Both the position numbers and the translations under genes were made by a program. A stretch of 64,000 bases of DNA, taken from the NCBI GenBank assembly GCA_040396955.1, contig JBBAWX010000011.1, positions 1 through 64,000 of the forward strand, written 5' to 3'. Source of the DNA: UBA965 sp040396955 (GTDB lineage Bacteria; Chloroflexota; Chloroflexia; Chloroflexales; Roseiflexaceae). Below the pieces are notes generated by a model. That model was not told where the DNA came from, searched no databases, and saw nothing but the letters and a program-made list of their open reading frames with translations. The first letter of the stretch is position 1. The number at the start of each line of letters is the position of its first letter. Of this stretch, positions 44,531 through 51,612 are shown piece by piece.

Positions 44531-46750
44531 CTAATCGCGACGACGCGGGCGGAAGCCACGATCACCACCGCGGTCACCGCCGCGATCCCCACCACGGTCT
44601 TCACGCGGTGGTCGACCTGCACTCCGGCGATCTTCGGGGCTTTCACCCGTCAAAATGGCACGGCGTGACAAGCTGACTTTGCCGTTGGAATCGACATCAA
44701 TGACCATCACGTTGATTTCATCGCCAATGTTGACCACATCTTCGACGACATTCACGCGATTCACATCGAGCTCCGAGATATGTACCATACCGTCTTTGCC
44801 TGGTGTCAAATTGACAAAGGCACCGAACGGCTTGATGCTAACCACTTTGCCCAAAAAGACCTCGCCGACTTTGATTTCGCGCGTCAACGCTTCAATCATG
44901 CCGACCGCACGCTTGGCAGCTTCACCGCTTGCAGTCGTCACAAAGACCCGTCCATCGTCTTCGACGTCGACCGTAGCGCCGGTGGTCTCGATGATGCCAC
45001 GGATGGTCTTGCCGCCGGGGCCGATCAAGGCGCCGATTTTGTCGACCGGGATTTGCAAGGTGATAATGCGGGGCGCCGTGGGTGAAAGGTCGGTGCGCGC
45101 CTCGGTGATGGATTGATTCATCTTGCCAAGGATGAACATGCGCCCTTGACGGGCCTGCTCAAATGCCATTTTCATGATGTCGTAGGTGATACCGGTCGTC
45201 TTGATATCCATCTGCAGACCGGTCACACCTTCGCTGGTGCCAGCAACTTTGAAGTCCATGTCACCGAGGTGGTCTTCGATGCCTTGGATGTCGGTGAGTA
45301 CCTGCCACTTACCATCTTTGCCAGTAATCAGGCCCATGGCGACGCCGGCCACTGGGCGCTTGATGGGCACACCGGCATCCATCAACGACAGGCTTGAGCC
45401 ACAGACCGATGCCATCGACGATGAGCCGTTCGAAGAGAGGACCTCTGAGACGAGCCGCATCGTATATGGGAACTCATCCTTGCTGGGCAACACGGCCAAC
45501 AACGAGCGCTCCGCCAAGGCACCATGCCCGATATCACGCCGACGCGGAGCGCCGAGACGCTTGACTTCACCGGTCGAGAATGGTGGGAAGTTGTAGTGAT
45601 GAATATATCGCTTGCTGGTCTCAATGCCCAGATCGTCGAGCTTCTGCTCTTCGGCCGGCGATCCCAACGTGGTAATCGTGAGCACCTGGGTCTGGCCACG
45701 GGTAAACAAACCGCTCCCATGCACGCGTGGGATGACTCCCACATCGACATGAATGGGGCGAATTTCGTCAACGGCACGACCATCAACGCGGATACCACTG
45801 GTGAGAATGGCGTTGCGCACCGCATCGTACTCGATGTTTTCAAAGGCGGTGTTTACGGCCTTTTTGCGCGCCTCAAGCTCTTCTTCGGGCTCATCAGCGG
45901 TGAAATGGGCGAGTACCTCGGCATGCAAGGTCTCCATGCGGTCTTGGCGGGCCTGCTTGTTGCTGTCGTGCAGGGCCTCGTGGAGGCGTGGCCCCATCCA
46001 GGCGAGCATGGAATCTTCGAGTGAGCGATCGGCCACCGGTGGCGTGAACTGCAACTTTGCCTTGCCACATTTGGCCATCAATTCGCGTTGTAGATCACAC
46101 AACTGCTTACACACCGCATGCCCCTTGATGACGCCGTCAAGCATCTGCGCCTCGGTGAGTTCAAAGGCTCCCGCCTCCACCATCAACACCGCATCTTGGG
46201 TGCCAGCCACGACCAAGTCGAGGCGGCTTTCGGCCATATCGGCCATCGCCGGATTGACGACATGGTCGCCATTGAGGAAGCCCACCGACACTGCGCCAAC
46301 CGGCCCCGAGAAGGGGATATTGCTGATGCTCAACGCTGCCGACGCGGCCACAATACACAACGGACCTGGATCATTGACCATGTCGATGGCAAACGTGGTG
46401 ATGATGACTTGGACTTCGTTGTAGTATCCCTCAGGGAACAACGGACGCAGGGGACGGTCAGTCAAGCGTGAAGTCAGAATCGCGGTCGTCGTGGCCCGCC
46501 CTTCGCGCTTAAAGAAACTGCCAGGAATCTTGCCAGCAGCGTACATTTTTTCTTCGTAATCGACGGTCAACGGGAAAAAGTCGACCCCTTCGCGTGGTGC
46601 CTTTGCGGCCACCACCGTGGCAAGCAACACGGTATCGCCATAGCGCACCGTTACTGCTCCGTCAGCCTGCTCCGCAAAGCGGCCGGCTTCGAGTGTCATC
46701 GTGCGGCCGGCAATTTCGGCACTCACACTGACGATGTTTCGTTCGGTCAT
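44531..46750 (-). CDS. pnp: Polyribonucleotide nucleotidyltransferase (PNPase)
   Basis: A 739-residue 3'-to-5' phosphorolytic exonuclease, a trimer and core RNA-decay enzyme. Two RNase PH domains are visible (VRYGDTVLLATVVAAKAPRE and KRYIHHYNFPPFSTGE), joined by an all-helical linker. They are followed by a KH domain (IGALIGPGGKTIRGI) and an S1 domain (GKVVSIKPFGAFVNLTPGKD). The tail ends in repeated GGDR and an Arg-rich stretch, which may add RNA or membrane contact. ATG 46750 follows GAAGGA; an in-frame GTG is four codons upstream. It lies downstream of rpsO, the classical order, with a terminator and hairpin-rich leader between them. Confidence 0.97.
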   Translation of the reverse strand: MTERNIVSVSAEIAGRTMTLEAGRFAEQADGAVTVRYGDTVLLATVVAAKAPREGVDFFPLTVDYEEKMYAAGKIPGSFFKREGRATTTAILTSRLTDRPLRPLFPEGYYNEVQVIITTFAIDMVNDPGPLCIVAASAALSISNIPFSGPVGAVSVGFLNGDHVVNPAMADMAESRLDLVVAGTQDAVLMVEAGAFELTEAQMLDGVIKGHAVCKQLCDLQRELMAKCGKAKLQFTPPVADRSLEDSMLAWMGPRLHEALHDSNKQARQDRMETLHAEVLAHFTADEPEEELEARKKAVNTAFENIEYDAVRNAILTSGIRVDGRAVDEIRPIHVDVGVIPRVHGSGLFTRGQTQVLTITTLGSPAEEQKLDDLGIETSKRYIHHYNFPPFSTGEVKRLGAPRRRDIGHGALAERSLLAVLPSKDEFPYTMRLVSEVLSSNGSSSMASVCGSSLSLMDAGVPIKRPVAGVAMGLITGKDGKWQVLTDIQGIEDHLGDMDFKVAGTSEGVTGLQMDIKTTGITYDIMKMAFEQARQGRMFILGKMNQSITEARTDLSPTAPRIITLQIPVDKIGALIGPGGKTIRGIIETTGATVDVEDDGRVFVTTASGEAAKRAVGMIEALTREIKVGEVFLGKVVSIKPFGAFVNLTPGKDGMVHISELDVNRVNVVEDVVNIGDEINVMVIDVDSNGKVSLSRRAILTGESPEDRRSAGRPPREDRGGDRGGDRGGDRGFRPRRRD

Positions 46751-46768
46751 TGGTTCCTTCACTTCTCT

Positions 46769-46845
46769 GCTGGCGCCCGCCAGCCCTTGGTGCCAAGCGT
46801 TAGGTACTGGAGGATGCCGTCATGCCACACATCACTCCATCCTCC
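46769..46845 (-). promoter_or_regulatory. pnp leader with two hairpins
   Basis: Upstream of pnp, GCTGGCG/CGCCAGC (46769-46784, two-base loop) and GGAGGATG/CATCCTCC (46809-46816 with 46838-46845) can form stems in the mRNA leader. In E. coli a pnp leader stem is the target of autocontrol; a similar role here is inference. Confidence 0.45.
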
Positions 46846-46886
46846 AATCCCTAATCACCTGGTCTTTGTCTTGTACTGACTGCTCA

Positions 46887-46930
46887 CAAAAAGAAAACGC
46901 TGCGGGGTCAATATTGCATGAACCCGCAGC
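46887..46930 (-). terminator. Intrinsic terminator of rpsO
   Basis: On the minus strand GCTGCGGGTTCA pairs with TGACCCCGCAGC (one mismatch, eight-base loop), followed by GTTTTCTTTTTG. It separates rpsO from pnp; readthrough would link them. Confidence 0.85.
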
Positions 46931-46967
46931 CAATCAACAACGGCAACACACGCAGGCGTTGCTCACT

Positions 46968-47237
46968 TTACCGGCGCAGACCCAAGCGCTCAATGACTGA
47001 GCGATAGCTGGCATGATCGGTGCGGCTCAGGTACGCCAACAAACGACGACGCCGGCCAACCAACTTGAGCAAGCCACGACGCGTAGCGTGGTCTTGCTTG
47101 TGGGTGCGCAAGTGGTCAACGATTTGATTGATGCGTTCCGTCAACAGGGCGATTTGCACCTCTGATGAGCCGGTGTCAGTGGCGTGCGCTTGAAAGTTGC
47201 CAATCAATGCACCCTTCTCGGTCTTCTCCAAAGCCAT
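46968..47237 (-). CDS. rpsO: 30S ribosomal protein S15
   Basis: An 89-residue primary 16S rRNA-binding protein of the small subunit. HATDTGSSEVQIALLTERI, HLRTHKQDHATRRGLL and VGRRRRLLAYL are the universal S15 blocks, and length is standard. The ATG at 47237 is preceded by GAGGAG about 11 bases away; a GTG four codons earlier is too close to that ribosome site. Transcription probably starts from the overlapping divergent promoter near 47325. Confidence 0.97.
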   Translation of the reverse strand: MALEKTEKGALIGNFQAHATDTGSSEVQIALLTERINQIVDHLRTHKQDHATRRGLLKLVGRRRRLLAYLSRTDHASYRSVIERLGLRR

Positions 47238-47298
47238 AATGTCACACACTCCTCAACAATCGCGTACGGGCTGGAGTGGCCCGACGTTCAGGGATATA

Positions 47299-47329
47299 TT
47301 GGCAGAACAATGCCATGAGTGGTATTATA
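47299..47329. promoter_or_regulatory. Overlapping divergent promoters
   Basis: Rightward: TTGGCA at 47299-47304, 18-bp spacer, TATTAT at 47323-47328. Leftward: TGATATAAT read on the minus strand, with TATAAT at 47329-47324, is an extended -10. The two -10 elements occupy the same bases, so only one polymerase can bind at a time, linking rpsO to the Asp23-nusB-acpP operon. Confidence 0.65.
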
Positions 47330-47386
47330 TCACAGATAACAGGCAACATGCGCTTTTTCTTGACGTGTTCTGCAGTTGTGAGTAGA

Positions 47387-47713
47387 ATGGTAGACGTGCA
47401 TCGTGAGCAGACCGAAATCGCTGTAGCGACCATCATGCAACGTATCAGCGTTGCGGTTGCGCACGTGCCAGGAGTCGTATTGGCGGCACCGCCCTACCAT
47501 GCGCCACATGGTGCTCAGGTTGGGCATGGAGTCACCCTCTACGACCACGGTGATCAGCGTGTGATAACCTGTTATGTGGTATTCCAGCCCGCAACGGTGC
47601 GGTCGGTGGCTGAGCATTGTCAGCTCATTCAGGCCCTAGTCCAACTCATCGTGCGGAGGATGACACAGCGCAATGCAACTATCAACATTGTCGTCACCGA
47701 CCTATCACCATAA
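47387..47713 (+). CDS. Asp23/Gls24-family protein (YqhY-like)
   Basis: A 108-residue protein with an Asp23-like core: VDVHREQTEIAVATIMQR, then AVAHVPGVVLAAPP, and a final strand NATINIVVTDLSP. It is upstream of nusB, which is where the Asp23 protein YqhY lies in many Firmicutes. That context raises confidence. The start is uncertain: ATG 47387 begins the domain, ATG 47348 adds 13 residues behind AGGCAAC. The family is linked to envelope stress and lipid metabolism regulation. Confidence 0.68.
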   Translation: MVDVHREQTEIAVATIMQRISVAVAHVPGVVLAAPPYHAPHGAQVGHGVTLYDHGDQRVITCYVVFQPATVRSVAEHCQLIQALVQLIVRRMTQRNATINIVVTDLSP

Positions 47714-47720
47714 GGATCGC

Positions 47721-48206
47721 ATGCCTCGCCCATCCCGGCTTAAGCCACGGACACATGCTGTACGCATGCTGTACGAACTTCTCCAGACGGATCACGATGT
47801 CGCATCAGTGATGGAGCGGCACATTGCCCAGCCCGTTGTCAACGAACAAGACGAAGCGGTCACACCCGTGGCACTTGCTGAGTCGCAACAGGCCTTCATC
47901 CGTACGTTGCTTCAACTTTCACTCAACCAGCGACTCAACCATGATGCCCTTATCATGGAGCTGGCCCCGAACGTCCCCATCGATGCAATGCCACTTTTGC
48001 AACGTGCTGTGTTGTACGTTGCCATGAGTGAGCTTCGCTATATGACTGCAGAGCAAGGCCGTGGCGACACTGGCGTCGTCGTAAATGCGGCAGTTGAAAT
48101 TGCTCGGGCATATGTGGGCGATACGGCAGCACGGTTTGTCAACGGCGTGCTTGCTTCGGTCACATTGCGTTTTCCAGATTCCCGTGAAAACGCCTCAGAT
48201 TTGTAG
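47721..48206 (+). CDS. nusB: Transcription antitermination protein NusB
   Basis: A 161-residue all-helical protein that, with NusE (S10), binds boxA RNA in rRNA leader transcripts. THAVRMLYELLQTD is the N-terminal arginine/aromatic helix, LQRAVLYVAMSELRYM the central one, VVVNAAVEIARAYVGDTA and FVNGVLASV the C-terminal blocks. It is slightly longer than E. coli NusB through an acidic insert near residues 40-55. AAGGA precedes the ATG. It lies in an operon with the Asp23-like gene and probably acpP. Confidence 0.92.
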   Translation: MPRPSRLKPRTHAVRMLYELLQTDHDVASVMERHIAQPVVNEQDEAVTPVALAESQQAFIRTLLQLSLNQRLNHDALIMELAPNVPIDAMPLLQRAVLYVAMSELRYMTAEQGRGDTGVVVNAAVEIARAYVGDTAARFVNGVLASVTLRFPDSRENASDL

Positions 48207-48290
48207 CCAACGAGGCTCGCTTCGTGGTGAATAAACATGTGTACAACGACGCATACACCGTGCGTCATGGTTGCGAAAGGAGCATGGTAC

Positions 48291-48527
48291 ATGCCATCTG
48301 CAGATGTTGAGGCACGCCTCAAAAGCATCATTGCCGACAAGTTGGTTGTTGATGTCAACGACATCAAAGAAGAATCCCACTTTGCCAATGACCTCAAAGC
48401 GGATTCACTCGGCTTGGTCGAGCTCATCATGGCCATCGAGGAAGAGTTCAACATCGAAATTCCCGATGAAGATGCCGAAAAGATCTTGACCTACGGCGAC
48501 GCGCTGAAGTACGTCGACAACAAGTAG
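48291..48527 (+). CDS. acpP: Acyl carrier protein
   Basis: A 78-residue acidic protein that carries acyl chains on phosphopantetheine during fatty-acid synthesis. ADSLGLVELIMAIEEEF contains the modified serine S39. GAAAGGAG lies eight bases before the ATG. A clear terminator follows at 48542-48583, ending this operon. No fatty-acid synthase gene is adjacent. Confidence 0.96.
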   Translation: MPSADVEARLKSIIADKLVVDVNDIKEESHFANDLKADSLGLVELIMAIEEEFNIEIPDEDAEKILTYGDALKYVDNK

Positions 48528-48541
48528 TCAGGCCTTGTTCA

Positions 48542-48583
48542 GCTCCCAGGTGTGGCTCCGGCCTACCCTGGGAGCCTCTTTTT
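48542..48583 (+). terminator. Intrinsic terminator of acpP
   Basis: GCTCCCAGG (48542-48550) pairs with CCTGGGAGC (48567-48575), followed by CTCTTTTT. Confidence 0.88.
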
Positions 48584-48690
48584 GGGCATATCCAGCCACA
48601 GCAGCTCCTGCTACATGGTGTACAATGATGCAGGTGCCGGACAATGCGGTGGCGCGTGTGCAACACGCCACATGGTGAAATGAGGATGGT

Positions 48691-49677
48691 ATGAATTTCC
48701 TCGGGATTGGACCCGGAGAATTTTTCTTCATATTAATTGTGGCCTTACTCGTCGTCGGGCCAGAGCGGTTGCCGGATTTTGCTCGTAGTATTGGCCGCAA
48801 TATTGTGCGACTCCGCAACTGGATGAACACCTCCCCCGATGCCCAACTCTTCGTCCAAGTACAACGCGAGTTGCAAGGTGAAATCGCAGATATTCGTGCG
48901 ACGCTCCGCCAAGAAATGCAAATCGTGCGTGCAGAGGTTGAAAGTGTGCGCGGTGACCTCAATACCGCCTCGCGCACCGTCGATACATCACTCCAAAGCG
49001 CCGCGACCGCAGCCAATATTGCCCCACCTCGACCTGCAAGCATCCCGTCAGCGGCCACACCCAACAACACGCCTATGACCGACACGGCACCGGTCAATCC
49101 ACCACCACCGACACCAGCTGCCGTGGCGGCCACGATTGCGGCCACCCAGACCACCGCTACGGTCAATGACACCACGCAGACACCGCCTGCCACCAGTGAT
49201 GTCACCACGCCAATGACGATTGAAGCCATCACAGAAGCTCCGTTGAGCAATGGGGTGGTAGCTCGCAGTCGCAAACCGAACTGGGCCAACCCGACTACGG
49301 CGACGACTGACGAGAACACATCCGATGTTCCGGTTGATGTTGACCAGCTCCACCAAACACTCCAACACGAACGCCAACAATTTAGTGCCGAAATTGCCAC
49401 TCTGCGCCAAGAAATTCAACAAATAAAACAACTCGGTGCCACGGCGTCGGCGACTGTTAGTCATGATGCCTTCACGATGATGCGCATCGAGGTCGAGCAA
49501 CTCAGCCGCGATCTCAAAGCCACCCGTAGCGAACTCCAGAAAGCCCAGCAACCAGCCACCGGGTCGGTGTCACACGATGCCTTCATGATGATGAAAATTG
49601 AAGTCGGTCGCCTGACACAACGCATCGATGAGCTCAATCAACAACTCACCAACCGTCAGCAGAACTCGGAGTCGTAG
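48691..49677 (+). CDS. tatB: TatB-like Sec-independent translocase subunit with long coiled-coil tail
   Basis: A 328-residue protein. The first 45 residues are a TatA/TatB domain: GIGPGEFFFILIVALLVVGP with a conserved Glu in the helix, then ERLPDFARSIGR as the amphipathic helix; the G-P-x-R-L-P hinge is TatB-like. The remaining 280 residues are unusual: a coiled coil (about 50-110), a Thr/Pro/Ala-rich linker and another coiled coil with a duplicated SHDAF(T/M)MM(R/K)IEV unit near residues 256 and 297. GAGG precedes the ATG. tatC starts two bases after its stop. It would form the twin-arginine receptor with TatC; a separate TatA is not visible here. Confidence 0.85.
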   Translation: MNFLGIGPGEFFFILIVALLVVGPERLPDFARSIGRNIVRLRNWMNTSPDAQLFVQVQRELQGEIADIRATLRQEMQIVRAEVESVRGDLNTASRTVDTSLQSAATAANIAPPRPASIPSAATPNNTPMTDTAPVNPPPPTPAAVAATIAATQTTATVNDTTQTPPATSDVTTPMTIEAITEAPLSNGVVARSRKPNWANPTTATTDENTSDVPVDVDQLHQTLQHERQQFSAEIATLRQEIQQIKQLGATASATVSHDAFTMMRIEVEQLSRDLKATRSELQKAQQPATGSVSHDAFMMMKIEVGRLTQRIDELNQQLTNRQQNSES

Positions 49678-49679
49678 GC

Positions 49680-50600
49680 ATGGATACGTCACAGTTGATT
49701 CTGGTTGTCAGCCTTTTGGCACTCCTCATCTTGTTGCCCCTCATGGTGCTTGGGCTCGTGCACTGGCTCATCCCTGCCGAAGACCCCGAGGAAGCTTTTT
49801 TCACTGACGATGCAACGGGTGGATCTGCACCAGAGACCTTGCAGGATTTTTGGAGTGCCCTCGCACCGCATCTCATTGAGCTCCGTGACCGTCTCGTCAA
49901 AGCCGCAGTGGCCGTGTGTATTGGCACCTCCATCGGCTTTTATATCGTCAATAGCCCCAATTTGCTAGGCAGCCCGCTCCCCGATTTCATGGTGCGACAG
50001 CTCGCACCTGCCGGCACAACGCTCCAAGCGGTCGGTGTGGGTGAAGTCTTTTTGGGGTATATGCGTATTGCGCTCGTGGTCGGCATCGTCATCGCCATGC
50101 CGGTGGTCATCTACCAGCTCGTCGCCTTCTTTTCACCGGGCCTGCTCAACCGCGAAAAGCGCATCTTGTATGTGGCACTCCCAATCGTCACTGAGCTCTT
50201 TTTGGCCGGGATTGCCTTCGGTTGGTTTTTTACTGTGCCAGCAGCCTTGCAATTTTTGCTCGGCTACGGCCAAACCACCAACATCAGCACAGTACCCACC
50301 TCTGACAGCTTTTTTGGCACCGTGGCAACGTTGTTGCTCTGGAATGGCGTCATCTTTCAACTCCCCGCCATCATGTACCTCTTAGCCCGACTCAACATCG
50401 TCAAAACACAGATGCTCACCTCTACACGCCGCTATGCGGTCGTCGTCATCACCATCATTGCTGCCCTCATTACACCTACCGGTGACCCCTACAACCTACT
50501 CCTGCTTGCAGTACCCATGTACATGCTGTATGAGCTCGGCATCCTGCTGACAAAACTTGTCCCCCAAGTGCCCGATCCACTCCCAGAATCACCGGCCTGA
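49680..50600 (+). CDS. tatC: Sec-independent translocase subunit TatC with extra N-terminal helix
   Basis: A 306-residue TatC, receptor of folded twin-arginine substrates. The standard TatC begins at about residue 57: LAPHLIELRDRLVKAAVAV, then VGVGEVFLGYMRIALVVG, with the conserved E and the six-helix core, up to ITPTGDPYNLLLLAVPMYMLYELG. Before it lies an additional hydrophobic helix (residues about 5-31, ILVVSLLALLILLPLMVLGL) and an acidic loop. With seven helices the N-terminus would lie outside unless the first helix is cleaved. A strong hairpin at 50619-50647 follows. Confidence 0.92.
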   Translation: MDTSQLILVVSLLALLILLPLMVLGLVHWLIPAEDPEEAFFTDDATGGSAPETLQDFWSALAPHLIELRDRLVKAAVAVCIGTSIGFYIVNSPNLLGSPLPDFMVRQLAPAGTTLQAVGVGEVFLGYMRIALVVGIVIAMPVVIYQLVAFFSPGLLNREKRILYVALPIVTELFLAGIAFGWFFTVPAALQFLLGYGQTTNISTVPTSDSFFGTVATLLLWNGVIFQLPAIMYLLARLNIVKTQMLTSTRRYAVVVITIIAALITPTGDPYNLLLLAVPMYMLYELGILLTKLVPQVPDPLPESPA

Positions 50601-50618
50601 TGTGTGTTCGTACCCGGC

Positions 50619-50647
50619 CAACCCCGTGCACCACTCGCACGGGGTTG
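50619..50647 (+). terminator. Hairpin after tatC, probable terminator without T-run
   Basis: CAACCCCGTGC (50619-50629) pairs perfectly with GCACGGGGTTG (50637-50647) around a seven-base loop. It separates the tat operon from the methyltransferase promoter. Confidence 0.7.
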
Positions 50648-50680
50648 ATCTCTGGCGCATTCCGATCAATAATTTGATCG
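50645..50680 (+). promoter_or_regulatory. Probable methyltransferase promoter with GATC-containing palindrome
   Basis: TTGATC at 50645-50650, 17-bp spacer and AATAAT at 50668-50673 give a plausible sigma70 promoter, with RNA starting near 50680. The -10 is enclosed in a palindrome, CGATCAA-TAAT-TTGATCG (50663-50680). Three GATC sites lie within 33 bases, one in the -35 and one in each palindrome arm. This could be an operator for the methyltransferase itself or for a methylation-sensitive regulator; that is inference. Confidence 0.55.
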
Positions 50681-50706
50681 CACATCGCCTCAGGGAGTAT
50701 CGCGGC

Positions 50707-51604
50707 ATGCCCGTACAACACGCTGAATTAAAACCATTTTTGAAGTGGGCGGGTGGCAAACGCCAACTCCTGCCACACATCCGATCAGTGTTGGCCACGT
50801 GCCCGGCACTCAACTCAACTCAACTCAACTCAACTCAACTCAACTCAACTCAACTCAACTCAACTCAACTATATAGAGCCCTTTGTGGGGGCGGGAGCGG
50901 TCTTCTTTGATCTGCGGCCACGGCGTGCCATCATCGGTGATACGAATGCCCTGCTTATTGAGGCCTATTGCTGTATACGCGACCACATCGAAGCGCTCAT
51001 CAGCGAGTTACGCGTCCACGAAGCACAACACGACCAGGCATATTACTACTACGTTCGTGCACAAGACCGCCAAAGTGACTACCCACAGCGCTCTCCGGTG
51101 GCACGCGCAGCGCGACTCATTTACCTCAACAAAAGTTGTTACAACGGGCTCTACCGTGTGAACCGGCAGGGTTACTTCAACGTTCCCGTTGGACGCAACC
51201 ACAACCCGCTCATCTGCGATGAGGGTGGTCTACGCAACATACACGCCTACTTGGCACAGACACCGGGCATTGAGATTCGGCATGGAGATTACACGCAAGC
51301 CACTGCGCATGCGCGCCCCGGCGACGTGGTGTATTTCGATCCCCCCTACCACAGTGAGCGCGGCAATAACTTTACGAGTTATCAGGTTGATGCATTTGGC
51401 AATCACGAGCAAGCGCTCCTTGCGGCGGAATTTACGGAGCTAAGCCGGCGTGGAGTCTATTGTCTGCTTAGTAACGCAGATACCCACCTCGTGCGGTCGT
51501 TGTACGCAGGCTTTGCGCAGATGACGATTCCCGCCAAGCGCTTCATCAACTCCAAGAGCGATGCCCGTGGGGCCGTCAACGAAGTCCTCGTGTGGAACTG
51601 GTGA
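50707..51604 (+). CDS. Dam-like adenine-N6 DNA methyltransferase, frame interrupted by a 5-bp repeat tract (phase-variable, currently OFF)
   Basis: The 5' part starts at the ATG at 50707, with AGGGAG upstream, and carries motif X (KPFLKWAGGKRQLLPHI). It runs into 12 copies of CAACT, then leaves the conserved frame and stops at 50910 (67 residues). The conserved body continues in another frame straight out of the same tract: YIEPFVGAGAVFF (SAM-binding motif I), YLNKSCYNGLYRVNRQGYFN, and VVYFDPPYHS (catalytic DPPY), ending at 51604. Order X-I-target region-DPPY marks an alpha-class enzyme of the Dam/D12 family. From the ATG, 13 or 10 repeat copies would restore one frame of about 300 residues; 12 does not. 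A GTG at 50753 is in the second frame but would omit motif X. An assembly error in the tract is the main alternative. Confidence 0.85.
50808..50870. repeat. Pentanucleotide tract (CAACT)12 inside the methyltransferase gene
   Basis: Twelve perfect CAACT units at 50811-50870, with three more bases of the same period before. All three frames read the same stop-free cycle of Gln, Leu, Asn, Ser and Thr. The unit is not a multiple of 3, so every gain or loss of a copy shifts frame. Perfect purity of the tract implies recent slippage. Confidence 0.97.
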
Positions 51605-51612
51605 GCGAATTC

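Noticed and set aside
47360..47388. TTGACG-N17-TAGAAT as promoter of the Asp23-like gene
   Set aside because: The -10 would overlap the likely ATG at 47387. The upstream TTGGCA-N18-TATTAT fits better, although a leaderless start at GTG 47396 cannot be fully excluded.
50811..50870. Programmed ribosomal frameshift in the repeat tract
   Set aside because: No heptamer slippery site or downstream structure is visible, and a 5-bp perfect tract is the usual sign of replication slippage.
50753..51604. Methyltransferase as an intact gene starting at GTG 50753
   Set aside because: This frame would lose the conserved motif X, which is perfectly preserved in the other frame just before the repeat tract. 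A split gene explains the data better.
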